The notes under the pieces: generated by a model
Told to the model about the DNA's origin: nothing
The model's input: only the letters and a program-made list of their open reading frames with translations
Database searches by the model: none
Position numbers and translations under genes: made by a program
Origin: Flavobacterium sp. 245
GTDB taxonomy: Bacteria > Bacteroidota > Bacteroidia > Flavobacteriales > Flavobacteriaceae
Direction of reading: 5' to 3'
NCBI RefSeq assembly: GCF_004362055.1
Contig: NZ_SNXB01000003.1
Span: forward strand, 248,001 to 312,000
Length of the DNA stretch: 64,000 nt
Shown: positions 1-8,052 of the stretch, piece by piece
Layout: each line of letters opens with the position of its first letter
Position numbering within the stretch: position 1 is the first letter of the stretch

Positions 1-23
1 TCCCGATGTTGTAATTTTTAAGC

Positions 24-58
24 AAAAAAAAAAATCGGAAGAAACACTTCCGATTTTT
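24..58 (-). terminator. Intrinsic terminator of the nrdBA operon
   Basis: A 12-bp perfect stem AAAAATCGGAAG (30-41) / CTTCCGATTTTT (47-58) with a 5-nt loop lies just past the nrdA stop codon. On the minus strand it is followed by a long U-run (the A-run at 24-34 of the plus strand). It could also stop a plus-strand transcript entering from the left. Confidence 0.85.
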
Positions 59-62
59 ATAT

Positions 63-1757
63 TTAAGATTCGCAACTGCTGCAACTAACGAGACTTGTAA
101 CCAGTTCCTTAGAAACGCTCTGACTTCTTTGATAATACAAACTTTTAATTCCGAGTTGCCATGATTCAATCATTAAGCGATTTACTTCCTTAATTGGCAA
201 TTCTGCAGGAATATTAAGGTTTAAACTTTGCCCTTGATCAACAAATTTTTGACGAATTGCTGCCTGCTGGACAATTTCAAGCTGGCTGATTTCTTTGAAG
301 GTTTTAAAAACGTCTTTTTCTGTTTGAGTAAGCTGTTCCATGTGTTGTACACTTCCGCCATTCAGCATAATACCGCGCCAAACTTCCTCATTATCCAAAC
401 CTTTTTCTTCCAATAATTTTTTCAGATATTTATTTTTTCGCATAAAATTTCCTTTGCTCAAACCCGCTTTGTAATAATTACTGCTGAAAGGCTCAATTCC
501 CGGCGAAGTCTGTCCTAAAATTGCCGATGAAGATGTTGTAGGCGCAATTGCCATTGTTGTTGTATTGCGTCGTCCGTAACCTTTAAGCAATTCTGGTTCA
601 CCATAAATTCGGGCCAAATCCTGAGTGGCTTTATCGGCTTTGTCGCTTATATGTTTAAAAATTTCTGTCGTTTTCATTTTGGCTTCCAAACCTTCAAACG
701 GAATCATATTTTTTTGCAAATACGAATGCCATCCTAAAACGCCTAAACCTAAAGCACGGTGTCTTTTTGCAAATTTATTTGCTGCCGAAAGATAATAGTT
801 CCCTTCTGTTTTTTCGATAAATTCCTGCAATACGGCATCCAAGAAAAAGATCGCTAATTTCACTGCTTCAGTATCTTTCCATTCTTCATAAAGTTCCAAA
901 TTCATTGACGAAAGACAACAAATAAACGACTCATCAAAATCAGATGGAAGCATAATTTCACTGCATAAATTGCTGGCATTAATTCGCAGATTTTTATCTT
1001 TATAAACCTGCGGTTTATTTTTATTTACGTTATCGCTAAAGAAAATATAAGGTAGTCCTTTTTGCTGACGGCTTTCAAGAACTTTTGCCCAAATTTGACG
1101 TTTGTCGCTATCACCATCGATCATTTCCTGCATCCAATAATCGGGCACGCAGATTCCGGTAAACAAATTCTGAATTGGATTACCAATGCTTTTAATCTTC
1201 AAAAATTCTTCAATATCCGGGTGATCTACATCTAAATATGCTGCAAACGCACCTCTACGTACGCCACCTTGAGAAATAGTGTCCATTGTAGTGTCAAAAA
1301 GTTTCATGAAACTTACTGCTCCGCTACTTTTTCCGTTATCTGTTACGGCGCTTCCTCTTTCGCGTAATTCTCCAAAATATCCTGATGTTCCTCCACCAAT
1401 TTTGGTCTGCATGATTACTTCGCCTAGTTTATGTGTAATTCCTTCGATTTCATCTGGAACGTGAACATTAAAACAAGAAATTGGCAAACCGCGTTCAGTT
1501 CCCATATTGGCCCAAACCGGAGAACTGATGCTCATCCAGCCACGCTCAATCATTTCAACAAAAGAATCTTTTAGTTCCGGTTTATAAAGTCTGCGCGCTG
1601 CCGCGGTACAAATTCTGTCAATGGCACCTTCGACAGTTTCTCCTTTTAAAAGATAGCCGCGGTTTAATATTTGTTCGCTTTCAGAATTTTTCCACCACAT
1701 TTTATTTCCAGCTTCGCTCATCGGGACGCTTTCTTGATTTATATCTATTGTATTCAT
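63..1757 (-). CDS. nrdA: Ribonucleoside-diphosphate reductase, large (alpha) subunit, class I
   Basis: This is the catalytic subunit of ribonucleotide reductase, making dNDPs from NDPs in the cytoplasm. Visible class I landmarks are the first active-site Cys in PISCFNVH, NLCSEI with the thiyl-radical Cys, the second redox Cys in FICCLSSMNL, the radical-transfer Tyr pair in SLYYQRS, and a C-terminal CSSCES swinging Cys pair for thioredoxin reduction. At 564 aa it is shorter than the roughly 760-aa E. coli type. It begins close to the catalytic barrel and has no N-terminal ATP-cone, so ATP/dATP overall-activity control should be absent here. It lies 11 bp downstream of nrdB and is clearly co-transcribed with it. 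Confidence 0.96.
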   Translation of the reverse strand: MNTIDINQESVPMSEAGNKMWWKNSESEQILNRGYLLKGETVEGAIDRICTAAARRLYKPELKDSFVEMIERGWMSISSPVWANMGTERGLPISCFNVHVPDEIEGITHKLGEVIMQTKIGGGTSGYFGELRERGSAVTDNGKSSGAVSFMKLFDTTMDTISQGGVRRGAFAAYLDVDHPDIEEFLKIKSIGNPIQNLFTGICVPDYWMQEMIDGDSDKRQIWAKVLESRQQKGLPYIFFSDNVNKNKPQVYKDKNLRINASNLCSEIMLPSDFDESFICCLSSMNLELYEEWKDTEAVKLAIFFLDAVLQEFIEKTEGNYYLSAANKFAKRHRALGLGVLGWHSYLQKNMIPFEGLEAKMKTTEIFKHISDKADKATQDLARIYGEPELLKGYGRRNTTTMAIAPTTSSSAILGQTSPGIEPFSSNYYKAGLSKGNFMRKNKYLKKLLEEKGLDNEEVWRGIMLNGGSVQHMEQLTQTEKDVFKTFKEISQLEIVQQAAIRQKFVDQGQSLNLNIPAELPIKEVNRLMIESWQLGIKSLYYQRSQSVSKELVTSLVSCSSCES

Positions 1758-1768
1758 TTTTTTAAATT

Positions 1769-2743
1769 TTAGAAGAGGTCGTTTGCCGTAATACTTTTAT
1801 CATGTTTGGTATACTCTACGGGTCTTTTTGCAAAGAAATCATCTAAACTATTAGCAAAAACCTCTTCTTCAAACCATGACATTGCTCTGTAATCTTCTAG
1901 CGAAACATCAAAAACAGTTGGAATTCCAATTTGTTTTAAACTTTCATCTAATCTGAATTTCATAAAATTAACCAGATCTTTTTTGTTGATGCTTTCAATT
2001 TCACCATCTTCAAAAATCCAATCTAAAATATCAGACTCTACACCAATTGAGTCTTTTACTGTGTCTCTAATCGTCAATAAAGTCGCATCATCAAAATAAT
2101 CTGGAAATTCTTCTCGAATTTTATTGATGATGAAAATACCTCCATTTGCGTGAATTTGTTCATCGATTGAAGTCCAGGCAATAATATTGCTGACATTTTT
2201 CATATAACCTTTGAATCTTGTAAACGAAAGCAAAATCGCAAACTGACTGAAAAGCGAAACATTTTCGATAAGAATGCTAAACAAAATCAGCGAAATCATA
2301 TACTTTTTGTTATCCTGCGAACGTGTATCTTTTAAAACATTTGAAAGATAATCAACACGCTTACGGATTACAGGAACGTCTAGTAATTTTTCGAATTCAT
2401 CATTATAACCAAGAACCTCAAGCAAACGAGAATAGGCTTCAGAATGTCTAAATTCACATTCGGCAAAAGTGGTTCCGAGGCCATTAAATTCCGGTTTTGG
2501 AAAATGCTCATAAATATTGCCCCAAAAACTTTTTACCGCAACTTCTATCTGAGCAATCGCCAATAAACTATTTTTAATTGCAGTTTTTTCGGCTGCTGTT
2601 AAATGCGAATGAAAATCCTGCGTATCAGCAGTAAAATCAACCTCTGTATGAACCCAGTACGCTTTATTAATGGCTTCAGTAAATTGCAATACCTCCGGGT
2701 ATTCAAAAGGCTTATAATTGATTCTTTTATCGAAAATAGACAT
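1769..2743 (-). CDS. nrdB: Ribonucleoside-diphosphate reductase, small (beta) subunit
   Basis: Ferritin-like radical-generating subunit (324 aa) that partners NrdA. The first carboxylate ligand is in AQIEVAV (E67). The segment ECEFRHSEAY gives the metal ligands E97 and H100 and, four residues on, Y104 at the position of the E. coli radical tyrosine, so a Tyr-radical diiron or dimanganese type is expected. A second EQIH motif supplies further ligands. There is no N-terminal ATP-cone, although some Bacteroidota NrdB proteins carry one. It is the first gene of the nrdBA operon, and its upstream region holds DnaA-box-like sequences. Confidence 0.96.
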   Translation of the reverse strand: MSIFDKRINYKPFEYPEVLQFTEAINKAYWVHTEVDFTADTQDFHSHLTAAEKTAIKNSLLAIAQIEVAVKSFWGNIYEHFPKPEFNGLGTTFAECEFRHSEAYSRLLEVLGYNDEFEKLLDVPVIRKRVDYLSNVLKDTRSQDNKKYMISLILFSILIENVSLFSQFAILLSFTRFKGYMKNVSNIIAWTSIDEQIHANGGIFIINKIREEFPDYFDDATLLTIRDTVKDSIGVESDILDWIFEDGEIESINKKDLVNFMKFRLDESLKQIGIPTVFDVSLEDYRAMSWFEEEVFANSLDDFFAKRPVEYTKHDKSITANDLF

Positions 2744-2820
2744 AATATAAAGTATTTAATGGTGACAAATTAAAGATCCGAAATGCCGATTTGGGAGGTA
2801 TTTTGACATCTCGCTACTTA

Positions 2821-2828
2821 CAAATTTA
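2821..2828 (-). promoter_or_regulatory. Possible -7 box for nrdBA
   Basis: On the minus strand this reads TAAATTTG, a full match to the Bacteroidota -7 consensus TAnnTTTG, 78 bp upstream of the nrdB start codon. I could not find a convincing TTTG -33 box at the usual spacing, so the call is tentative. Confidence 0.35.
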
Positions 2829-2878
2829 AGCCAGACATTTTTGTTTTACTTTCGTTTTCATGTTAAAAATAAAAGCAA

Positions 2879-3046
2879 TTATCAACAGCAAAAAAAAGTC
2901 ATTTTGAACGTCAAAAAAAGTATTTATCAACAGGTACAAAAAATTTCATACTGCTCGAAATATCAGTTATTTATACTAAATCTAAATAGAGTTGTCAACA
3001 TAAAAAAAGCACTTTACTATTCAATTTAAAGAAACACTTATCAACA
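2879..3046. promoter_or_regulatory. Cluster of DnaA-box-like 9-mers upstream of nrdBA
   Basis: The exact 9-mer TTATCAACA occurs at 2879-2887, 2924-2932 and 3038-3046. A variant TTGTCAACA is at 2992-3000, and a looser TTTTACACA is at 3068-3076. All have the same orientation, and the three exact copies are each followed by G. TTATCAACA differs at one position from the bacterial DnaA box TTATCCACA. The 545-bp gap 2744-3288 holds no credible gene. In E. coli, DnaA boxes control nrdAB, so DnaA control of nrdBA is the simplest reading. A replication-origin-like role cannot be excluded. Confidence 0.5.
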
Positions 3047-3288
3047 GGCAACTTTTTAAAAATAAGATTTTACACATAAATACTGTTTCAGAAAAAGAAT
3101 TTTAAGTTCCGTTTCTTCCAATAAAAAGTTTTAAAAAATAAAATTTTTAAGTTTCTAATTTTACCTAATTGTTTAATTTTAAACATTTTACATAATTTAA
3201 GAATTGTTTAAGCCATAAACCATACTCTTGCTGCCGAATTAAAAATAAACCTTAACTTTCAGTCGATTTTAAATACCCTAAAAACAAG

Positions 3289-4167
3289 ATGACAACCGAT
3301 ATTATAGAATTGAATGACTTTATTGTTTTAATAGAACAATCGAACACGACAAAAACTATAGTTCAGAAATGTGAAATCGACGGTGATGCAGTTGGATTTG
3401 CATTTTATGGATCTGGCAATGTCGAGTTAGAAATCAAGCACAATAATCAAACAAAATACCTAACGAATACTACTGGTTTGGCCATCTGTTTTTTTGGAAA
3501 TCAAAAAGTAGAATTCTCACATAAAATTGAACCTGATAAGCCTTTGCAATCCATCAGTATTTTTACCAAACCAAAACATTTGAATTCACTTCCTGAAGCC
3601 GAAAAAGAAATTTTTGAAAAACACCTTCCGGAATTATTAAATCCAAAAGAACATTTTGTAAAAGGTCCCTCCTATTATATGACACTTGATATGCAATTAG
3701 CGGTTCAAAAAATCTTCAACACCACTTATATCGGAAATACGCGATTGTTGTTTTTAAAAAGCCAGATCAACGAACTTTTAGCACATTTTTTTGGCCTTTT
3801 AAGTACCGATGCCAAAATTGATTTTTCGGAAATTGATAAAAACAAACTTTTTAAAGCAAAGGAAATTGTCACCAATAATTTTTCGAAACCGCCGTCAATT
3901 ACGCAATTATCGCAAATGGTAGGTTTGAACAGCAATAAATTAAAAAAGAACTTTAAAGAACTTTTTGGGATTCCTGTTTTCAAATATGTTCAGGAAGAAC
4001 GCCTTCATAAAGCGTATGAATTACTCCGTGAAAGTGAAAAAACAGTTCAGGAAGCCGCTTGGGAAGTTGGTTATGAAAGTTTGAGTTCTTTTTCGAATGC
4101 CTTTCATAAAAAATTCGGCATGCGCCCGAACGAAGTACGCCTTCAATTCCTTTCAGACAAATCATAA
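3289..4167 (+). CDS. AraC-family transcriptional regulator
   Basis: A 292-aa protein with an N-terminal sensing region that I do not recognise (residues 1-180) and a C-terminal AraC/XylS double helix-turn-helix (about 190-290). The second HTH carries the usual signature: AAWEVGYESLSSFSNAFHKKFGMRPNEVR. Residues ITQLSQMVGLNSNKLKKNF form the first HTH. It reads toward the NmrA-like reductase gene 71 bp downstream and probably controls it. Gene and neighbour share orientation but could be separate transcripts. The ligand is not predictable from the sequence. Confidence 0.9.
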   Translation: MTTDIIELNDFIVLIEQSNTTKTIVQKCEIDGDAVGFAFYGSGNVELEIKHNNQTKYLTNTTGLAICFFGNQKVEFSHKIEPDKPLQSISIFTKPKHLNSLPEAEKEIFEKHLPELLNPKEHFVKGPSYYMTLDMQLAVQKIFNTTYIGNTRLLFLKSQINELLAHFFGLLSTDAKIDFSEIDKNKLFKAKEIVTNNFSKPPSITQLSQMVGLNSNKLKKNFKELFGIPVFKYVQEERLHKAYELLRESEKTVQEAAWEVGYESLSSFSNAFHKKFGMRPNEVRLQFLSDKS

Positions 4168-4238
4168 TTCTTTTGCGACAAATGATTCTTTTTTAATGTA
4201 GTCAACTTTGTATCAGTATTCATTTAAAAAATATTGAT

Positions 4239-5066
4239 ATGAGCAAAAAGAAAATTTTAGTCTTGGGTTCCAATGGGAAAACAGGACGCAGAGTAATCGA
4301 AAGATTGAAAAACAATCCAGATGTCGAAATTCGTCTTGGTTCAAGAGCTGAAAAAATTCCTTTTGACTGGGAAAAACCAGAAACCTGGGAAGATGTGCTG
4401 CAAGATATTGAGATTGTTTATGTCACATTTCAGCCTGATTTAGCAATTCCTTCGGCAGTCGAAACTATTCAGAAATTTACAGTTTTAGCAACAAAATCAG
4501 GTGTTCAAAAAATAGTTTTATTATCTGGAAGAGGAGAAAAAGAAGCGCAGGTTTGCGAAGAAATCGTAAAAGAAAATGTTAAAAAATGGACCATCGTGCG
4601 TGCAAGCTGGTTCAATCAAAATTTTAGTGAAAGCATTTTTTTAGAACCCATTTTAGCCGGAATTGTTGCTTTGCCAAGAGCCGAAGCGCTTGAACCTTTT
4701 ACTGATGCAGATGACATTGCCGATGTTGTTTTAGAATCACTTTTAAATGAAAATCATAATTCAAAAACCTACGAATTGACCGGTCCAAGATTATTGACTT
4801 TTAAAGAAGCTGTAAATACAATTGCCGAAGCGAGTGGCAGAAACATCACTTTTCAAGGTTTATCTTTAGACGAATATACGCAGATGCTAAAAGAATATCA
4901 GGTTCCAGACGATCATATCTGGCTTGTCAATTATCTTTTTGAAGAGGTTTTGGACGGAAGAAATTCGCATATCACCTCTGACATTGAAAAAGTTTTAGGC
5001 CGAAAAGCAAAAGATTTTTCCGCTTACGCGAAAGAAACTGCCAAAACCGGAATTTGGAATTCTTAA
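4239..5066 (+). CDS. NmrA-like NAD(P)-binding protein (atypical SDR)
   Basis: A 275-aa Rossmann protein. The N-terminus ILVLGSNGKTGRRVIERL has the glycine-rich NAD(P) loop of the NmrA/atypical SDR group. The central GVQKIVLLSGRG and RASWFNQNFSE, and the later FTDADDIADVV and TYELTGPRLLTF segments, are typical of NmrA-like quinone/azo-reductase and redox-sensor relatives. The classical SDR YxxxK pair is not apparent, so it may be a reductase or a nucleotide sensor. It lies between an AraC-type regulator and a small membrane protein 10 bp downstream, and probably shares an operon with the latter. Confidence 0.85.
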   Translation: MSKKKILVLGSNGKTGRRVIERLKNNPDVEIRLGSRAEKIPFDWEKPETWEDVLQDIEIVYVTFQPDLAIPSAVETIQKFTVLATKSGVQKIVLLSGRGEKEAQVCEEIVKENVKKWTIVRASWFNQNFSESIFLEPILAGIVALPRAEALEPFTDADDIADVVLESLLNENHNSKTYELTGPRLLTFKEAVNTIAEASGRNITFQGLSLDEYTQMLKEYQVPDDHIWLVNYLFEEVLDGRNSHITSDIEKVLGRKAKDFSAYAKETAKTGIWNS

Positions 5067-5076
5067 AACTTTGCAG

Positions 5077-5457
5077 ATGAATTATTTTAGAGCAATCTTT
5101 TCTGGTTTCATCGTATGGATTTGTGTCAGTTTATCGTTTTATATTTTAGGTTTGGTTCCGTTTGTAAAAAATTATTTTTCGATTCAGACTATAATTGTAA
5201 TGTTTGCAATTGTCTTTTTCGGAATTATTGGAGCCAAAATTTATTATAAAAAAGTTCCCAAAACGAATGGCTTATTACTTGGAATTGTAATGTCAGCAAC
5301 GGCATTAATTTTAGATGTTTTTATCACAGTACCTTTTGTCGAAATCCCGAATGGGCGAACTTATTACAGTTTTTTCAGCAGCCCGGTTTTATGGCTTTTG
5401 GCAATTATAAACGCGCTTTCCGTTTATTTTTATTGGAAGAAAAAAGTAACTATTTAG
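5077..5457 (+). CDS. Small four-helix membrane protein (DUF5367-like)
   Basis: About 126 aa with four hydrophobic segments (roughly 5-25, 36-55, 66-90 and 100-120) joined by short loops and ending KKKVTI. I take the ATG at 5077. The longer reading from the TTG at 5071 adds only two residues. It resembles the small integral-membrane DUF5367 family, whose function is unknown. It starts 10 bp after the NmrA-like gene and ends just before a terminator, so the two genes form one unit. It could serve in membrane stress or transport, but nothing visible settles this. Confidence 0.7.
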   Translation: MNYFRAIFSGFIVWICVSLSFYILGLVPFVKNYFSIQTIIVMFAIVFFGIIGAKIYYKKVPKTNGLLLGIVMSATALILDVFITVPFVEIPNGRTYYSFFSSPVLWLLAIINALSVYFYWKKKVTI

Positions 5458-5474
5458 ATATTCTTTTAAAAACA

Positions 5475-5510
5475 AAAAGCTTGTCCATTAGAACAAGCTT
5501 TTGTTTTGTT
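5475..5510 (+). terminator. Intrinsic terminator after the AraC/NmrA unit
   Basis: Stem AAAAGCTTGT (5475-5484) / ACAAGCTTTT (5493-5502) with an 8-nt loop and a downstream T-rich tract, 18 bp after the membrane-protein stop codon. Confidence 0.85.
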
Positions 5511-5520
5511 TTAATATGGT

Positions 5521-5598
5521 TTTAAACACATAGAAACATAGATTTATAGTCTAATTGAGTATGCAAAAAGAGAAATTCTATGTTTCTATGTGTTTAAA
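5521..5598. repeat. Palindromic intergenic repeat, family A (ACACATAGAAACATAG)
   Basis: Arms 5521-5541 and 5578-5598 are a perfect 21-bp inverted repeat built on the core ACACATAGAAACATAG, with a 36-bp spacer. A second, larger and degenerate copy lies at 19857-19996, and the first bases of the core recur at about 40316-40330. It sits between convergent genes, as a REP-like element would. Confidence 0.8.
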
Positions 5599-5621
5599 AA
5601 ATTACGCACAAAGTATTACAA

Positions 5622-6869
5622 TTAAATATTTGCGTTTTTAACTTTAGCCTTCGCCAATTGATCCACTCTCCAAATTAAAAATACAGTGCATAAAGTAACC
5701 GCAGCGATTACATATCCTAAAATATCATAATTTTCAAGTGGTGATGTTTTCGTTTTTTGATGCACAATAAAACCAGCACAAACTGCCGCAATTCCTCCCG
5801 CAATTTGCTGTAATGAAGAGGTAATTGACATATAAGCGCCACGATCTCGCATGTCTGGAATTGCAGTGTTCAATGTTGTTGCCGGAATCATACGACCCAT
5901 GATCCCCATAAACATAATCATCGTCAATCCCACAATTTGCCATAATGGCACCGGTCCTAGATTCGTATAAATAACAATGATAACAACAGAAATTGCCGAT
6001 CCTGCAGCAAACAATTTAAACTTGCTGACCTTGTCGCTTAATTTACCAATGATTGGCATTATAAAAAGTACTGAAAGTCCTGTAAAGAAAAATACCATTG
6101 GCAGTTCAAGCTGACTGATATGAATATTATTTACTAAAAAAGCACTTCCAAAAGGCTGCAACATAAAACCACCAACAGACAAAAATGCAATTGCGGTAAA
6201 ACCAACTTGATAATGTTTGTTGCTTAACGTGTGCCAAAGATGCAAAAACGGACTTTTATCTGATTGAAGTTCCAAGTGCTTTGTAATAGGTTTCATTTGG
6301 GTGATTACAGCAAGAAGTATCAATCCCGCTAAAACGGCAATCATGATAAAAGCCGAATGCCATCCCCAGTTATTAGCAAAGTAAAGTCCAACCGGAATTC
6401 CTAAAATTTGGCTTGTTGCAAAGGCCATTTGTATAACGCTCATTACACGTCCGCGCTGTTGAAGAACAAACAAATCGGTTACGATGGCTAGTGAAACAGA
6501 ACCAATTACACCACCAAAAAGCCCAGTCACAATTCGTGCCATAAGCAACATTGTGTAGCTTGTTGAAAGCGCACAAAAAACAGTTCCTATAATGAATCCG
6601 GTGTAAAAGAAAATCAATAATTTTTTTCGGTCAAATTTATCTGCAAAACCTGCAGCCAATAATCCTGAAATTCCGGCGCTGAAAGCATACGCCGATACAG
6701 CAAAACCAAAGTTTGACGTTGTCATGTCCAATGTTTTCATTAAGATATCTCCAAGCGGCGAAATCACCATAAAATCAAGAATGACAGTAAATTGCAAAAG
6801 CGCCAGTATGGCAATAATAATTTTTTGATGAGAGGTAAAAGCGGGGCTTTCTATGGTAGTTTTTTCCAT
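5622..6869 (-). CDS. MFS efflux transporter (DHA1-like)
   Basis: A 415-aa inner-membrane protein with about 12 hydrophobic segments. After helix 2 it shows the MFS motif A in the form GFADKFDRKKLL, and LLMARIVTGLFGGVIG fits motif B/C of proton-coupled drug exporters. It is the last gene of a minus-strand unit with a TetR regulator and an HMA-like protein, which suggests export of a toxic small compound or metal ligand that releases the repressor. The substrate is unknown. A sugar-efflux MFS is an alternative. Confidence 0.88.
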   Translation of the reverse strand: MEKTTIESPAFTSHQKIIIAILALLQFTVILDFMVISPLGDILMKTLDMTTSNFGFAVSAYAFSAGISGLLAAGFADKFDRKKLLIFFYTGFIIGTVFCALSTSYTMLLMARIVTGLFGGVIGSVSLAIVTDLFVLQQRGRVMSVIQMAFATSQILGIPVGLYFANNWGWHSAFIMIAVLAGLILLAVITQMKPITKHLELQSDKSPFLHLWHTLSNKHYQVGFTAIAFLSVGGFMLQPFGSAFLVNNIHISQLELPMVFFFTGLSVLFIMPIIGKLSDKVSKFKLFAAGSAISVVIIVIYTNLGPVPLWQIVGLTMIMFMGIMGRMIPATTLNTAIPDMRDRGAYMSITSSLQQIAGGIAAVCAGFIVHQKTKTSPLENYDILGYVIAAVTLCTVFLIWRVDQLAKAKVKNANI

Positions 6870-6889
6870 TTTTATTTAATATGTTTTTT

Positions 6890-7117
6890 TTACGATAATT
6901 CTTGGCATTCAAAGCCTAGATCGCTGATTATTTTAATAATTTCTTCCGGTTTCAATATTTCTGAAACCACACGAAGAACGCAGTCAACATCTTCACAATC
7001 AACACTCCAATGCTCGATATTTTGATTATTGTTAAGTGCGTAATGCGCCGCGCAATTATTATCAATGGCGCTGATGTTTGTTTTAAAAATATGTATTGTG
7101 TTTAAATCTGTTTCCAT
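6890..7117 (-). CDS. HMA-like small protein lacking the CxxC metal site
   Basis: A 75-aa protein whose strand-helix-strand pattern matches the ferredoxin-like heavy-metal-associated fold: HIFKTNI, then a loop, IEHWSVD, VLRVVSE, and a final EEIIKIISDLGFECQEL. The loop that normally holds the CxxC metal ligands reads DNNCAA, with only one Cys. It probably does not bind Cu(I) in the standard way. It starts 4 bp after the tetR stop and ends 20 bp before the MFS gene, so it is part of that operon. It could be an accessory or sensor protein. Confidence 0.6.
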   Translation of the reverse strand: METDLNTIHIFKTNISAIDNNCAAHYALNNNQNIEHWSVDCEDVDCVLRVVSEILKPEEIIKIISDLGFECQELS

Positions 7118-7121
7118 AATT

Positions 7122-7718
7122 TCATGGTTTTAAGCCTTTAACTGTTGATTGAAAAGCTTCTTTCATAATTTCTTTTGTAAGAATAAATGGTTTTCCTCCC
7201 ATACTTTTGCCTTCAGTATGCATATTCAGCAACGTATAAAGAGGTCCGTAAGCCACACACCAAAATGCTTCAAAACTCATTGGGAGAAGTTCTTTGTTTC
7301 GAAGAGCATTATCTATAAAATCTTTCATAATGGTTCTAAAATCGGCAAACTCTGCAATTGAATCCAATATGATTTCTCCATGTGGCGAGTGTTTGATGAT
7401 CTCAAAAAATGCAACTTCTTTGGGGTATTTCATTGTAAAGCTGGCGCGGTTTTCCCATTGTTTCCACAAACCTTCTTCAAATGACATTTCGGGCGAAAAA
7501 TCTTTTATGGTGCTCTTAAAAAACTTAAGTGCCATACTTGCCCCAATTTTTTGAATTAAATCATCTTTATCAGCATAATAAATATAGAGCGTACCAACAG
7601 AAATTGAACAGGCTTTCGCCAATTTATTCATGCTGAAACCTTGAAATCCTTCCTGTACAATCTGGTCAATCGCCGTCTTTATAACCAGTTTTTCTTTGTC
7701 AATATCTCTAACTCTCAT
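7122..7718 (-). CDS. TetR-family transcriptional regulator
   Basis: A 198-aa protein with an N-terminal TetR helix-turn-helix at about residues 12-58 (IDQIVQEGFQGFSMNKLAKA, then GTLYIYYADKDDL). The C-terminal helical part matches the usual ligand/dimerisation domain in size. It leads the operon that also holds the HMA-like and MFS genes, and probably represses its own promoter until the exported compound binds. A -7 box and an imperfect palindrome lie directly upstream. Confidence 0.93.
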   Translation of the reverse strand: MRVRDIDKEKLVIKTAIDQIVQEGFQGFSMNKLAKACSISVGTLYIYYADKDDLIQKIGASMALKFFKSTIKDFSPEMSFEEGLWKQWENRASFTMKYPKEVAFFEIIKHSPHGEIILDSIAEFADFRTIMKDFIDNALRNKELLPMSFEAFWCVAYGPLYTLLNMHTEGKSMGGKPFILTKEIMKEAFQSTVKGLKP

Positions 7719-7731
7719 AGCCTTTTTTTTG

Positions 7732-7773
7732 CAAAGATAAAATAATAAATGAATGAACGCTTTTTTATTTATT
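7732..7773 (-). promoter_or_regulatory. Promoter and possible operator of the tetR-MFS operon
   Basis: On the minus strand 7732-7739 reads TATCTTTG, a full match to the Bacteroidota -7 box TAnnTTTG, 14 bp from the tetR start. The flanking 7744-7773 contains a loose inverted repeat (AATAAAT ... ATTTATT) around GAATGAACG, a plausible autoregulatory TetR site. The -33 element is not obvious. Confidence 0.5.
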
Positions 7774-7797
7774 GCTTTTTTTTAGATTTTTTTTTAG

Positions 7798-8046
7798 AAG
7801 AAAGAAGCAAGATGATAGATGAAAGATTTTTGAAAGAGATGTGAAGCTCGATGTGCCTTGAAATTGATTTAACCGCTTTCTTTAAAATTAAATCCATAAA
7901 AAAAGTCTGTAAACAAAACGCTCACAGACTTTAAAAACACTAAACAAATTAAATTAAATTACTCACTTCAAATTCTTCTTTCTATCATCTTTCATCTTTC
8001 ATCTTTCATCTTGCCTCTTGCCTCTTGCTTCTTTCATCTTCCCTCA
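7798..8046. repeat. Inverted and tandem CATCTTT-type repeat region
   Basis: The left part (7798-7850) is rich in GAAAGAAGCAAGATGATAGA-like sequence. The right part (7971-8046) is its approximate reverse complement with tandem CATCTTT and CTTGCCT units. The 334-bp gap 7719-8052 holds this repeat, the terminator at 7896-7932 and the tetR promoter, but no gene. Confidence 0.6.
7896..7932 (-). terminator. Intrinsic terminator downstream of the GH43-like gene
   Basis: Stem AAAGTCTGT (7902-7910) / ACAGACTTT (7924-7932). The plus-strand A-run at 7898-7904 gives a U-run for minus-strand RNA. It lies about 120 bp past the stop codon of the gene at 8053-9654. Confidence 0.65.
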
Positions 8047-8052
8047 AAAATC

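Noticed and set aside
2841..3029. 62-aa frame between nrdB and the AraC gene
   Set aside because: It spans the DnaA-like boxes, and its product is Lys/Gln/Tyr-rich without a start signal or family.
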